Positions 32,730 through 42,294 are shown, numbered from the stretch's first letter. The stretch is 64,000 nucleotides of DNA from Merdimmobilis hominis (GCF_021109255.1 NZ_JAJODG010000002.1), one strand, 5' to 3'. The notes: generated from the sequence alone by a model not told the origin. Program-made: numbers and translations.

Positions 32730-34724
32730 TTAATGGAAGCTGATGTTCCCCTGGTCGTCTGCGGTGAGGGTCGTGGGGAGCCGTTCCTCCCTCTGGAAGG
32801 GCTGGCCCTCCATGCCTTTGATCTTCTCTTTTACCTCCGGCAGGTCGCTGTAAACCACATACCAGCCGGTCTCTTCCCCATTTTTCAGCAGCTGCTCCCC
32901 CAGTTCATAGACAGTCCCGTCCTGGAGGGTGATGCAATAAGAGAGGAAAAAACGCCGCGGCCAGTAGTGGTCGCTTTCCGACCACTCCCGCGCCAAAATG
33001 ATGTGGTCCATCCAGGATAGATCCTCTTTTAACCCAGAAGTCAGGTCAAAAACAGTGAATTCCCGGGGTTTTTCCTCGGTGACCTCCACCGATTCCAGTT
33101 CCCCCTTCTCGATGGGGAACGCACCGGAAAAAGAGGACACTTCTTTGGTGAGAAACCCCCGCAGGCCATAGTCCAAAAGGCCGTCTCCGACTTGGTATGC
33201 GTTTTCCGCCGTCAAGGGGAGGTAGAGCTGGGCGATGTTTTCCGGGTGGCGGACCGTGCAAGGCTCCCCGTCCATGGATACCCCTTGGGAAGAGAACTCA
33301 AACGCCACCTTTTCCCCCTGGTGGGAGAATTCCATGGAGAACGGTTGGGATACTTCCAGCGGCTGAGGCTCCCCCTTCTCCAGCCCCAGGGAGAGGATGA
33401 AGTTGACATACTGGCGGTTTTGGCCGCCGGGGATTTGTAACCCGGTATCCTTCCGGGTGAAGAGGACGTCCCCCTCGCCGTTGCCGTACTCAATATCCCA
33501 GAAAAAGGCGGGGAAGCCGGTGACCCGGTAAGAAAAATAGTATTCCGCCGAGCCTTTGGGGAACTGAGCCTGCACCCGGACATAGTATTTCCCTTCAGCG
33601 TTGGGCAGGGCCAGCCTGCCGTCTGAATACTCCGCTTCCGGAAGGGCTGTCAACGTGCCAAAGTCATCCTCCGTCCGCCACAGGGCGACTGCGACGGTAT
33701 CCGGGATGAGGGGCTCCCCCTCCGTGCTGGCAAAGGCCAGCGTGCAGACGGCGTCCCCTCCCGGCGGGACTACCGGCTCCCCACCGCCGTAAAAAAGCCA
33801 CTGGAAACTGTCGGGGAAGGTGGTGGCGCGAAAACTGCCCTCATAGTCCAAGGCGGTTTGGTGGACGGGCAGTTGGATTCCTGCCTGGGAAACGGTCAGT
33901 ACCGGGCCGCCCTGCACATCGCCGAACAAGGTGCTAAGCTCCCCGTAGCCGGAGGCTTCCCCATAGAGTGTCACATTTCCCTGGGTGTCCACCGACTGGG
34001 GAATCGCTGTCTGATACTGCCAATCGGCGCCGTCCTTGAGGTGGAAGGTACAGGTGATAGCAGCGCCGGTCTTGGGATTGGGCGGCGCATCCGGGGAGAG
34101 GCGCCAGACCACCATTCCCCCCAAGCTGTCCAGGGCCGTTTGAATGGACGCCTGGTCGGAGAGACGGGTCTGCTCCTCCCCAGATGCAGACTCATAGAGG
34201 AATTCCACCGATTCCACATCGGCGGCAGAAAAACCCATGTCCTGCCGGAGATAATAGAGCTCCTCGGTCAAAATGCCCTCATACCCTGCGTCCTCGTAAA
34301 GCTCCGTCAGCGCCGCTGGATTCTCTGGATAACAGTCGGCCCCGTTGGCGACGATCTTCTCCTGGGAGAAGGAATAGCGGTACTCCTTCCCCTCAAAGGT
34401 GAACGACAAGGTAAAGGGATGGGAGATGTCCAGCGCATCCTCCCCTTCTTGGCAAGGGCGCAGTTCCGCGCCGATCAGCACCCGCAGAATCTCCTGGAAT
34501 TTATAGGGGGCAATGTCTACCGTCACCCCCAGGTCGTCCCGAGTGACTTTTTTCTCCAGCGATACCAGCAGATCGATGTCTGCCTCCCGGTCGGCCAGAG
34601 CCTCCACCTCTTGCGGAACGGGGACCGCTTTTGTTTCAGCGCCGCCAGTGCCGCAGGCCCCCAGCACCCCGACTACAATCAGGGCGAACAGGAGTGCCGC
34701 TCCCCGAAGAAACCTTTTTTTCAT
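32730..34724 (-). CDS. Large secreted lipoprotein of unknown function
   Basis: A 664-residue protein with a lipoprotein signal: charged MKKRFLRG, a hydrophobic core and the lipobox VLGAC, with Cys24 as the modified residue. The ATG at 34724 follows GAGGAGGA. The mature part repeats beta-rich patterns (SFTFEGKEYRYSFSQEK and MEFSHQGEKVAFEFSSQG), which suggests two or three related domains. A segment near 330-400 resembles a sandwich-type domain. No enzyme motif was recognised. It sits alone, upstream of no obvious partner. Confidence 0.7.
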   Translation of the reverse strand: MKKRFLRGAALLFALIVVGVLGACGTGGAETKAVPVPQEVEALADREADIDLLVSLEKKVTRDDLGVTVDIAPYKFQEILRVLIGAELRPCQEGEDALDISHPFTLSFTFEGKEYRYSFSQEKIVANGADCYPENPAALTELYEDAGYEGILTEELYYLRQDMGFSAADVESVEFLYESASGEEQTRLSDQASIQTALDSLGGMVVWRLSPDAPPNPKTGAAITCTFHLKDGADWQYQTAIPQSVDTQGNVTLYGEASGYGELSTLFGDVQGGPVLTVSQAGIQLPVHQTALDYEGSFRATTFPDSFQWLFYGGGEPVVPPGGDAVCTLAFASTEGEPLIPDTVAVALWRTEDDFGTLTALPEAEYSDGRLALPNAEGKYYVRVQAQFPKGSAEYYFSYRVTGFPAFFWDIEYGNGEGDVLFTRKDTGLQIPGGQNRQYVNFILSLGLEKGEPQPLEVSQPFSMEFSHQGEKVAFEFSSQGVSMDGEPCTVRHPENIAQLYLPLTAENAYQVGDGLLDYGLRGFLTKEVSSFSGAFPIEKGELESVEVTEEKPREFTVFDLTSGLKEDLSWMDHIILAREWSESDHYWPRRFFLSYCITLQDGTVYELGEQLLKNGEETGWYVVYSDLPEVKEKIKGMEGQPFQREERLPTTLTADDQGNISFH

Positions 34725-35018
34725 AGATGTTATCCTCCTCTCCTACTCACAGCAAACCAATTACAGCACTGAGCGGTCCCGGCATCTTATCCGCTAGCGG
34801 GTACAGCCCCTGTGGAGGGCAGCCCCGCTGAACCGGCGCCAATCCCCTCTGTTATCCCAATTGTATCATCAACTGCACAGAACAGGAAGGGTTTTAAAAA
34901 CATTTCTGCGCAACACCAGGGCGGCCCAGCGCGTGCCTCCTATTCTCATTGTGCAAAAAATCTCCCCTATTGTGGCACAGAAATCTGGTCCGGCTGTAAT
35001 TTTTCTGCGGCGAGCTGC
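34725..35018. other. Non-coding gap, nothing recognised
   Basis: About 290 bp between the lipoprotein gene start and the terminator of the glycine-betaine-type importer operon. It has no open frame with a ribosome-binding site and no RNA motif that I recognise. The lipoprotein promoter must lie here, but I could not single out a convincing one. Confidence 0.4.
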
Positions 35019-35057
35019 AAAAATCCCCCCGGCCAACCGTTGGCCAGGGGGATTTTC
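35019..35057 (-). terminator. intrinsic terminator after the importer operon
   Basis: AAAATCCCCCTGGCCAAC pairs with GTTGGCCGGGGGGATTTT on the minus strand, followed by T residues. Confidence 0.88.
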
Positions 35058-35087
35058 TCAATGGAGTGCTGTATTTTTCGGGAGGAG

Positions 35088-36671
35088 TTACGCCACCAAT
35101 CCTTTTTCCACCAGGAACTGATGGGCCACATCTTTGGCATCCATGCCCTCAATATCCACCTTGGCGTTGAGGGCGCGCATGGTCTCCTCATCCAAGAGGC
35201 CGTCCATCTTGGCGAGGACCGGCTCCAGTTCCGGGTATTTGTCCAAAGTCTCCTGCCGCACCAGGTTGACCGCATCATAGGGCGGGAAGAATCCCACATC
35301 GTCCTCAATCAGGGTCAGACCCTGTTTTTCCAACAGGGCGTCGGTGGCAAAGGCATCGATCACATCGATCTCCCCCGCCGCAATGGCTTGGTAGCGGATG
35401 CTGCTGTCCAATCCCTTTTCCGATTGGAAGGAGGTGCCGAACCGCTCCTCTAACAAGGGTAGGCAGTCACCGCGCTGGATAAACTCCACCGTGCAACCCA
35501 GCCGAAGCTGGGGCGCCGCCTGCATCAGCTGAGACAATGTCCGAATCTGGTATCTCTGCGCTGTGTCGGGCCGGACGCTCATCACATAGGTGTTGTTGAA
35601 TCCCAAAGGCTCCGACAAGAGGATGTTGTAGTCCCGTTTGAGGAGCTCCGCCGCTTTCTCATACACCGCCTGGGGGTCGTTGGTGTCGATGGTCTCGTGG
35701 AGGTAGTTGGGCAGGATGCTACCGGTGTACTCCACAAACATGTCGATGTCCCCATTTTGGATGGCATTGAAGCAGACTACGCCGCCATTGAGGTTGAACC
35801 GCTCCTCCACCTCGATGTCGGTGTTGGATTCGATGAGGTCACTGTACATATAACCGAGGATCATCACCTCAGTGAAGTTGCTGGACCCAACCACAATTTT
35901 GTCTTTGCCCTGGCTGTCCACCGCCTCGGCCACCGAGAAACCCACTGGCAGCAGCACCAGAAGGGCGCAGAGGCCAAAGGCCACCACCTGCTCCCGGCGG
36001 CGCTTTTCCTTAGAGATGTTCTGGATCAATTCCGGCGGACGCAGACCTTCGGGGGTGATGGCGTGTTCCAGACGGCCCAACAGGAAATCAAGGCCCAAAG
36101 CCATCAGCGAGGCGGGGATAGCCCCCAGCAACACCAGGTCGATGTTTTGGGAGTTGAGCCCCAGGTTGATAAACCAACCCAGGCCCCCCGCACCGGCAAA
36201 GGCCGCAATGGTCATGGTGCCCACTGCCGCCACAGCGGAGATGCGGATGCCCGACATGATAAAAGGCAGCGCGATGGGGATTTCAATGCGCAGCAGCCGC
36301 TTCCACTTGGTCATGCCAATCCCCTTTGCCACCTCGATGGTTTTGGGGTCGATGCTCATGATGCCGGTGTATGTATTTTTGATGATAGGCAAAAGGGCAT
36401 ACACAATGACCATTAGGATCGCGGGTTTGGTGCCGATGCCCACAAAGGGCACCGAAAAAGCCAGCAGCGCAATACAGGGGATGGATTGCATGACGTTGGC
36501 AGCGCCGATGACCACCTGGGCCACTGGCTTGCTGCGGGTGATGAGGATGCCCACCGGGACACCGATAGCCAGGGAGATAAAAACCGCCAGCGTGGTCATA
36601 TTCATGTGCTCGATGAACAGTTCCAACAGCTCAATTTTACGATCTAGGAACAGCTGTACAAACTCAGCCAA
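35088..36671 (-). CDS. Glycine betaine/carnitine/choline-type ABC permease fused to substrate-binding domain
   Basis: About 527 residues in one chain. The N-terminal 215 residues are a ProW/OpuCB-type permease with about five membrane helices and the coupling-loop region GIGMTKWKRLLRIEIPIALP. After a transmembrane anchor (VVAFGLCALLVLLPVGFSVA), residues about 260-527 form an OpuAC/OpuCC-type binding domain (DKIVVGSSNFTEVMILGYMY, then QNGDIDMFVEYTGSILPNY). Such fusions import osmoprotectants or choline-like compounds. TTG at 36671, eight bases after AGAGGAG, is a better start than the GTG at 36680. It overlaps the ATPase gene by eight bases. Confidence 0.85.
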   Translation of the reverse strand: MAEFVQLFLDRKIELLELFIEHMNMTTLAVFISLAIGVPVGILITRSKPVAQVVIGAANVMQSIPCIALLAFSVPFVGIGTKPAILMVIVYALLPIIKNTYTGIMSIDPKTIEVAKGIGMTKWKRLLRIEIPIALPFIMSGIRISAVAAVGTMTIAAFAGAGGLGWFINLGLNSQNIDLVLLGAIPASLMALGLDFLLGRLEHAITPEGLRPPELIQNISKEKRRREQVVAFGLCALLVLLPVGFSVAEAVDSQGKDKIVVGSSNFTEVMILGYMYSDLIESNTDIEVEERFNLNGGVVCFNAIQNGDIDMFVEYTGSILPNYLHETIDTNDPQAVYEKAAELLKRDYNILLSEPLGFNNTYVMSVRPDTAQRYQIRTLSQLMQAAPQLRLGCTVEFIQRGDCLPLLEERFGTSFQSEKGLDSSIRYQAIAAGEIDVIDAFATDALLEKQGLTLIEDDVGFFPPYDAVNLVRQETLDKYPELEPVLAKMDGLLDEETMRALNAKVDIEGMDAKDVAHQFLVEKGLVA

Positions 36672-37809
36672 TGATACCACTCCTCTCTTCTGCCGATCCC
36701 TCTGGTGTGAACTGCCTGCTCAGGATGGAGAGCATCCGCCCTTTGGTCAAGAACCCTTTCAAGTTGTTTTCCCGGTCGATAACCGGGATGATTCCGGAGC
36801 TGTTGTAGTCAATGGTGGATAAAATCTTCTTGAGGGAGGTGTCGGTAAACACCGAGATGTAGTCGTCGGAAACATAGCCGCTGATCCGGTCGTTCCCATT
36901 TTGTATTTTTTTCAGGTCGGTGATCCAGACAATGCCCTTCAGCTTCCCATCCTCTGTCACCAGCAGGCTGTCCACATTGTAATGGCCCATAATGTGAATC
37001 GCCTGCACCACCGTCCGGTCAGCAGATGCCTGCACTGGCCGTTTCAGCATGATGTCTTCTGCCTTGACAAATTCCGGGTTGCTCCACAACTTATCTTTGC
37101 CGATAAACTCCTCCACATAGTTGTTGACAGGGTGCTTCAAAATCTCCTCCGGCCGGTCGCACTGGACGATATGCCCGCTTTGGATGATGCAGATGCGGTC
37201 CGCCAGTTTGATGGCTTCATCCATGTCGTGGGTGACAAACACCACCGTTTTGTTCATCCGCTTCTGCAGTTTAAACACTTCGTCCTGCAATTCTCCCCGG
37301 GTGACCGGGTCCAAGGCGGAAAAGGGTTCATCCATCAGGATAATGGGCGGATCGGGGGCAAAAGCCCGGGCCACACCGACCCTCTGCCGCTGTCCGCCAG
37401 AGAGCTGGGATGGGTACAAATCCCGGTAGGTGCCTGGGTCCAGGGAGACCATCTCCAGCATTTCATTGACCCGGGGCAAAATCCGCTCCTTGGGAATCCC
37501 CGCCAGCTGCATGGTGAGGGCGATGTTGTCCCCAATGGTCATATGGGGGAAAAGCCCTCCTTCCTGGACCACATATCCGATCCGCCGGGGCAGGTCCACC
37601 TCTGGTATTCTTTCCACAGAGATGCCGTCGATGAGGACTTCCCCCTGGTCAATGCTATTGAGTTTGTTGATCATCTTCAACAGGGTGGTTTTGCCGCACC
37701 CGCTGGACCCAATTAAAACAAAGAATTCATCGTCCTGGATCGTGAGGCTGATGTTGGACAGCACCGGTTTGTTTTTGTATGCTTTATAGACATTTTTGAA
37801 CTCGATCAT
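36664..37809 (-). CDS. Glycine betaine/carnitine/choline-type ABC ATPase with tandem CBS domains
   Basis: A 381-residue protein; the ATG at 37809 follows GAGGAGG. Walker A is GSSGCGKTT, the signature is LSGGQRQRVGVARAF, Walker B is PIILMDEPFSALD and the switch His is in VTHDMDE. The C-terminal 130 residues are a CBS pair (RTVVQAIHIMGHYNVDSLLV and SSGIIPVIDRENNLKGFLTK), as in OpuA/OpuCA, where CBS domains can sense ionic strength or a nucleotide. It feeds the permease-binding-protein fusion just downstream. The import substrate (betaine, carnitine or choline) cannot be told from sequence. Confidence 0.9.
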   Translation of the reverse strand: MIEFKNVYKAYKNKPVLSNISLTIQDDEFFVLIGSSGCGKTTLLKMINKLNSIDQGEVLIDGISVERIPEVDLPRRIGYVVQEGGLFPHMTIGDNIALTMQLAGIPKERILPRVNEMLEMVSLDPGTYRDLYPSQLSGGQRQRVGVARAFAPDPPIILMDEPFSALDPVTRGELQDEVFKLQKRMNKTVVFVTHDMDEAIKLADRICIIQSGHIVQCDRPEEILKHPVNNYVEEFIGKDKLWSNPEFVKAEDIMLKRPVQASADRTVVQAIHIMGHYNVDSLLVTEDGKLKGIVWITDLKKIQNGNDRISGYVSDDYISVFTDTSLKKILSTIDYNSSGIIPVIDRENNLKGFLTKGRMLSILSRQFTPEGSAEERSGIIG

Positions 37810-38271
37810 TCCCATGCGCCTCCTCGCTTCGTTTTCAAAAGTATATCACACCTGATATTAAAACGATGTAAAAATATTAAAAGATTGAATTAAGTTGCTG
37901 CAATAATGTGAAAGACTCCATCAAATAAAGCAGGCCTCACTTCTCAATTGTGATCAAAGCGTCAACAAAGTCTAAATACAATTTTTTAGTATTGGCTGTT
38001 GGCAAAACAAAAAACCGCCCCAATTCTTGGAGCGGTTTTCCCTATGCCTTCTTCTTTTGCGGTTATCATACCCTGGCATCGCCATCGGGATACGTGGAAT
38101 ATCCTCCAGGTCTCTGCCATCCAATTTGGGGTGGAAAGTCTTCAACTGAACCCTCCCCCCGAACTTTGGAGCAACGCTTTTGGGGGAGGCCGAACCCGGT
38201 GCAGCTGGTCCACTTGTAATGATGTGTTCCTCCATAGATTCTCCCTCGCCCTTCACTGCGGTCTCCCGGCA
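37810..38271. other. Intergenic stretch with one terminator and a doubtful ORF
   Basis: The stretch holds the promoter side of the importer operon (AT-rich, 37830-37990) and a terminator at 38006-38039. A minus-strand frame from an ATG at 38235, downstream of GAGGGAGA, would encode 87 residues, but it reads through the terminator hairpin and ends in low-complexity basic sequence. I do not count it as a gene. Confidence 0.4.
38006..38039 (-). terminator. intrinsic terminator after the EFR1-type gene
   Basis: AAAACCGC pairs with GCGGTTTT on the minus strand, with six T residues following. Confidence 0.75.
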
Positions 38272-39021
38272 TTAGTCCTCCATAATGTAGTGGCGGTGCT
38301 GCCCCTTGGATTTGGATTTGTACTCAATCGCCTGGGTGGGGCATCCTGCAATGCAGGCCATACAGTGGGTACAATTCCCTTTCCAAACTGGTTTTCCGCT
38401 TGCTATGCCAATGTTGCCAAGGGGGCATCGCTGTGCGCATTTCCCGCAGGAGATACAGCTGTCCGACACAGTAAACCCCTTATCCGTCACCGCAAATTGA
38501 TAGAACAAGGTGTTGACTGGCCCGCTTAATAGCTTATCCTTTGCCGAACCTGGAACAGCGGGGAAATTTTCCCCCCGCTGGATTCTCTGGGCGAGAATCT
38601 GAATCTCCGGCACGGCCTTTTCCAGAATGGCCTGGCACTCCCCCTCGCTGGGGGTTGCAAACATGGCGAGATAATTCTCCGGCATGACCACCGGGGCGAG
38701 CCCGCAAAAACGCAGCCCTTTTTCGGTACAGAGCTTTTGGGCATAGGCCGCTGCATTGCCGCAGCCCACGCCGCAGGTCAGTACGAAATACGCATTGGGA
38801 TTGCCCTCAAAGTGGGCCTCGCGAATCCATTGCTCCACCGCCCTTGGCATGCGCCAGGCATAGGTCGGGGTGACAAACACCAGCGGCCCATCCGATTGAA
38901 AAGAGCCCTTTGCCCCCTCTTTTAGCAGTTGGTTGATGGAAACTACCGGTTCCCCTGTGACTGCGCCAATCTCCTTGGCCGCCAATTGGCTATTGCCGGT
39001 GCCGCTGAAATAAAAAATCAT
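38272..39021 (-). CDS. EFR1-type flavodoxin-ferredoxin fusion protein
   Basis: A 249-residue protein. The ATG at 39021 follows AGGAGG. The N-terminal FYFSGTGNSQLAAKEI is the FMN-phosphate-binding loop of a flavodoxin-like domain, and VFVTPTYAWRMPRAVEQWI is the second flavin loop region. Near the C-terminus two [4Fe-4S] ferredoxin motifs are present: CISCGKCAQRCP and CTHCMACIAGCP. EFR1 proteins are taken to be electron carriers coupling a flavin to ferredoxin-type clusters in anaerobes. A TetR gene is transcribed divergently across a perfect palindrome, so this is a probable target of that regulator. Confidence 0.9.
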   Translation of the reverse strand: MIFYFSGTGNSQLAAKEIGAVTGEPVVSINQLLKEGAKGSFQSDGPLVFVTPTYAWRMPRAVEQWIREAHFEGNPNAYFVLTCGVGCGNAAAYAQKLCTEKGLRFCGLAPVVMPENYLAMFATPSEGECQAILEKAVPEIQILAQRIQRGENFPAVPGSAKDKLLSGPVNTLFYQFAVTDKGFTVSDSCISCGKCAQRCPLGNIGIASGKPVWKGNCTHCMACIAGCPTQAIEYKSKSKGQHRHYIMED

Positions 39022-39034
39022 AGTATTCCTCCTG

Positions 39035-39095
39035 TTGACATTTGCAGCCCTTTTTAATATGATACATATTGTATCATATCATTTTCCGCTGTCAA
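39035..39095. promoter_or_regulatory. divergent promoters with shared palindromic operator
   Basis: Plus strand, for the TetR gene: TTGACA (39035-39040), 17 bp, TATGAT (39058-39063). Minus strand, for the EFR1 gene: TTGACA (39095-39090), 16 bp, TACAAT (39073-39068). Both -10 elements lie in a perfect palindrome at 39057-39079 with 10-bp arms (ATATGATACA) around TAT. A single bound TetR dimer would block both promoters. A TGATACA half-site recurs near 39106. Confidence 0.75.
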
Positions 39096-39131
39096 CCACC
39101 TAACCTGATACAAAAAGGGGCGATTTGTTTC

Positions 39132-39659
39132 ATGGACAAACGAAAACTGGCCAATCAACAGGTAAAAGACCGGCTGTTTACCGCACTAATGGAATTTGCT
39201 GGGCAAAAGGATCTCTCCAAGGTGACAATCACTGAGCTGATTGAAAAATCCGGGGTAGCCCGAGCCTCCTTCTATCGGAACTTTAAGTCGGCGGAGGAGA
39301 TCGTCCACTATGGGATCCAGCAGCTTTCCCAGCAATACCATGATGGGAAGCCGCCTATCCCGGAAGACTTCCACAGCCGGGAGTTGATGCTTTACAAATT
39401 CCGGTTTTATCAGCAACATGCCGGCCTAATTTTAGCATTCCACCACGCAAAGGTGACCGCCTCTCTCCTGGAAATCATCACTGACTGTGAAATCGATGCC
39501 TGCGGGGATATGCCGGCCAATTCCATCAGCCGGTATGAGCTGTACTACTACGCCGGGGCGTTTTACAATATGATGCTTCATTGGCTGGAGGGTGGAACCA
39601 AGGAGAGTCCCGAAGCCATGGCCGATGAATTTTTACGCATTGCGGACGGCCTTCGTTGA
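39132..39659 (+). CDS. TetR/AcrR-family regulator divergent from the EFR1 gene
   Basis: A 175-residue protein. The ATG at 39132 (MDKRKLANQQ) is used, with AAGGGG 11 bases upstream; the frame extends further back through the operator. The HTH is at about residues 12-55 (LMEFAGQKDLSKVTITELIE, then SGVARASFYRNFKSAEEIV). The rest is helical, with an aromatic-rich C-terminal half (YELYYYAGAFYNMMLHWLEG) likely to bind a hydrophobic or redox-related ligand. The shared operator suggests it represses both itself and the flavodoxin-ferredoxin gene. Confidence 0.85.
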   Translation: MDKRKLANQQVKDRLFTALMEFAGQKDLSKVTITELIEKSGVARASFYRNFKSAEEIVHYGIQQLSQQYHDGKPPIPEDFHSRELMLYKFRFYQQHAGLILAFHHAKVTASLLEIITDCEIDACGDMPANSISRYELYYYAGAFYNMMLHWLEGGTKESPEAMADEFLRIADGLR

Positions 39660-39745
39660 CTAGAAGTTCCCGCCTTTTCGGGCCTAGGGGGAAAATCCCC
39701 GGCGTCCGGCCCGCTAACCCTGGCTGCAATTTACTCCAGGACAGC

Positions 39746-39791
39746 AAAAAACCTCTGAACCCGCATACATACACAGTTTTCAGAGGTTTTT
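39746..39791 (-). terminator. intrinsic terminator after tRNA-Lys
   Basis: AAAACCTCTGAA pairs with TTCAGAGGTTTT across a long loop, followed by T residues on the minus strand. Confidence 0.8.
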
Positions 39792-39793
39792 GT

Positions 39794-39869
39794 TGGTGAA
39801 CCATCGGAGGCTCGAACTCCGGACCCTTTGATTAAAAGTCAAATGCTCTGCCAACTGAGCTAATGGTTC
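39794..39869 (-). tRNA. tRNA-Lys (anticodon UUU)
   Basis: A 76-nt cloverleaf with encoded CCA. The acceptor stem GAACCAU pairs with AUGGUUC. The D arm is GCUCAGUUGGCAGAGC. The anticodon stem UUUGA/UCAAA encloses CUUUUAA, giving anticodon UUU. The T arm is CGGAG-UUCGAGC-CUCCG. Confidence 0.95.
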
Positions 39870-39887
39870 ATTTATTAGCGCTTGATT

Positions 39888-39916
39888 ATTCTATCACAAT
39901 TTCACAAGCTTGTCAA
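39888..39916 (-). promoter_or_regulatory. promoter for tRNA-Lys
   Basis: TTGACA (39916-39911), a 17-bp spacer and TAGAAT (39893-39888) on the minus strand, about 20 bp upstream of the tRNA. Confidence 0.8.
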
Positions 39917-40171
39917 CAACTTTTTTTCATATTAAAAAACTTGTAAACTGCTGTCAAATTGTGTGGTTGCTTGCTGCAACGTTGATTATTATAGCAGTTC
40001 TTGCCTTGTCTGTCAACAGGTTTTGCAAATTATTTTTTCATAATTTTCCGTGACAAACTCTCGCAACCAGGGTACAATAAGGAGAGGCTTGCCTTCGCAT
40101 CCCAACAGATGGGCTTCTGCTGGGCGGGCCTAGGCAATTGGCGGACGTTCATCGCCCAAGGAGGGAGTCCC

Positions 40172-42217
40172 ATGGCCTTAACCCCCGATACCAGCGTCCA
40201 ATACCTCAAGGGCGTTGGGGAGCGCCGGGCCGCGCTCTATCAAAAACTGAATATCCGCACGGTGGAAGATCTTTTGTATCACTTCCCCCGGAGCTATCTG
40301 GATTTAACCACCCCCTATCCCATCGATCAAGCGCCCCTCAACCAGGCGGCTGCTGTCCGCGGGATGGTGGTGAAGAAATCCCGGGAGCAGCATATCCGCA
40401 AAGGGCTCTCGGTGTTTAAAGTGCTGATTTCCGACGACACCGGTCTGATGAATCTTACCTTTTTCAACGCAAAATTCACAGTGGAAGCCCTCCAACTGGA
40501 GGAGGAATATCTGTTTTACGGCAAGGTGGGGGGGAATTTTCTCAAGAAGGAGATGTCCGCCCCCATGGTCATCCGCCTGGAGGAAGGAGGCAGGCTTATA
40601 CCTGTTTACCCGCTGACCGCCGGCCTTTCCTCACGGATGATCGGGGCCAACGTGGCCCAAGCCCTTGCGCAGTTAGGGGAGCATTTCCCCGACCCTATCC
40701 CCGGGGAGATCCGCCGGCGCCACGGCCTTTCTGCCATCGGGTACGCCATGGAAAACATCCATCGGCCGCCTGATCCCTTCTGTGCGGAAGTTGCCAAGAG
40801 GCGGCTAATCTTTGAAGAATTGTTTTTCCTCTCCCTCGCCCTTGGCTCCTCCCGGGAGGACAAGATCCGCTATGCCGTCCCAAAGATGAAACCAATTTCC
40901 CTGGAACCCTTTTACGAATCCCTGCCCTTCACCCCCACCGAAGCCCAAAAACGGGCCATCGGGGACGCCATCCAGGATATGTGCTCCGGCACCCCGATGA
41001 ACCGCCTCGTCCAAGGGGATGTGGGTTCCGGCAAGACACTGGTGGGTGCAGCAGCCGCTTATTTCGCCGTGCTGAACGGCGGGCAAGCTGCTATGATGGC
41101 CCCCACTGAAATTCTGGCAGAACAGCATTTCCGAACCCTCAACGCTATTCTCTCCCCCTTGGGGCTGAATATACAGCTGCTCACCGGCTCGATGACCGCC
41201 AAGGCCAAGCGCCTGGTCAAGGCGGGCTTACAGGACGGCTCCATCCACCTCTGCGTGGGGACCCATGCCCTCCTTTCCGACGGGGTGGAGTTTTGCAACC
41301 TGGCTCTGGTCATCACCGACGAGCAGCACCGGTTCGGGGTGGCCCAGCGGATCGCCCTATCGGAAAAAGGGCAACATGCCCACACCCTGGTCATGTCGGC
41401 CACCCCCATTCCCCGCACCCTGGCGCTGATGATCTACGGCGACCTGGATCTATCGGTCATCGACCAGCTGCCCGCAGGGCGCAAACCCATCAAGACCTAT
41501 AAAATCGACAGTGAAAAACGCCAGCGGGCCTTCGGCTTTATCCGCTCCCATCTGGACCAGGGATACCAGGCGTATATCGTCTGCCCCCTCATCGAGACCG
41601 GGGAGGTGGACCTGGGCCTGAAGCCTGCTGCCGAATACGCAAAGGAACTGGCTGACGGGCCCTTTTCCGGATACCGGGTAGGGCTTCTCCACGGGAAGAT
41701 GAAGGCCGCTGACAAAGAAAAGACCATGCGGGCCTTCCAATCCGGGGAGATCCAGCTCCTGGTGTCCACCACCGTCGTCGAGGTGGGGGTGGATGTGCCA
41801 AATGCGGTGATCATGATGATCGAAAACGCCGAGCGGTTCGGCCTGAGCCAGCTCCACCAGCTGCGGGGACGGGTGGGCCGGGGGCCGGTGCAGTCCCACT
41901 GCATCCTCCTCTCCGACGCCAAAAACCCCGATACCATAGAGCGGCTGCGGGTGCTCTGTTCCACCGGGGATGGGTTCCGCATCGCCGAGGAGGATCTGCG
42001 GCTGCGGGGCCCCGGCGATTTCTTTGGGTACCGCCAGCACGGCCTACCAGAATTAAAAATTGCCGACATGGCTTCGGATTTGGCCCTTCTAAAAGCCGCC
42101 CAGGAGGAGGCCAAGGCGATTCTTGCCACCGATCCCAAACTGGACCAGCCCCAGCACCAGGCCATGAAGGAGCGGGTCACCCGGATTCTGCTCTCCGCTG
42201 GGGAGCGGCCCAACTAA
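40172..42217 (+). CDS. recG: ATP-dependent DNA helicase RecG
   Basis: A 681-residue protein; the ATG at 40172 follows AAGGAGGGAG, while the longer frame to 40001 runs through the promoter region. The N-terminal wedge domain holds an OB-fold (RGMVVKKSREQ, NLTFFNAKF). The helicase motifs follow: GDVGSGKTLVGAAA (I), MAPTEILAEQH (Ia), ITDEQHRFGVAQR (II, the RecG-specific DEQHR form), VMSATPIPRTLAL (III), VSTTVVEVGVDVPNA (V) and QLRGRVGRG (VI). It remodels stalled replication forks and Holliday junctions. It converges on pyrE, sharing a terminator. Confidence 0.97.
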   Translation: MALTPDTSVQYLKGVGERRAALYQKLNIRTVEDLLYHFPRSYLDLTTPYPIDQAPLNQAAAVRGMVVKKSREQHIRKGLSVFKVLISDDTGLMNLTFFNAKFTVEALQLEEEYLFYGKVGGNFLKKEMSAPMVIRLEEGGRLIPVYPLTAGLSSRMIGANVAQALAQLGEHFPDPIPGEIRRRHGLSAIGYAMENIHRPPDPFCAEVAKRRLIFEELFFLSLALGSSREDKIRYAVPKMKPISLEPFYESLPFTPTEAQKRAIGDAIQDMCSGTPMNRLVQGDVGSGKTLVGAAAAYFAVLNGGQAAMMAPTEILAEQHFRTLNAILSPLGLNIQLLTGSMTAKAKRLVKAGLQDGSIHLCVGTHALLSDGVEFCNLALVITDEQHRFGVAQRIALSEKGQHAHTLVMSATPIPRTLALMIYGDLDLSVIDQLPAGRKPIKTYKIDSEKRQRAFGFIRSHLDQGYQAYIVCPLIETGEVDLGLKPAAEYAKELADGPFSGYRVGLLHGKMKAADKEKTMRAFQSGEIQLLVSTTVVEVGVDVPNAVIMMIENAERFGLSQLHQLRGRVGRGPVQSHCILLSDAKNPDTIERLRVLCSTGDGFRIAEEDLRLRGPGDFFGYRQHGLPELKIADMASDLALLKAAQEEAKAILATDPKLDQPQHQAMKERVTRILLSAGERPN

Positions 42218-42250
42218 GCGGGCCCGGAAATGCCTTTTCTTAGGAGAGAC

Positions 42251-42289
42251 AAAAAGCCCCCCCAGAGGATGGCTCTGGGGGGGCTAAAT
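42251..42289. terminator. bidirectional terminator between recG and pyrE
   Basis: AGCCCCCCCAGAG pairs with CTCTGGGGGGGCT around a five-base loop, flanked by A and T tracts. Confidence 0.9.
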
Positions 42290-42294
42290 TTCTA

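Noticed and set aside
37972..38235. 87-codon minus-strand frame downstream of the EFR1-type gene
   Set aside because: It reads through the intrinsic terminator and ends in low-complexity sequence; no family resemblance.
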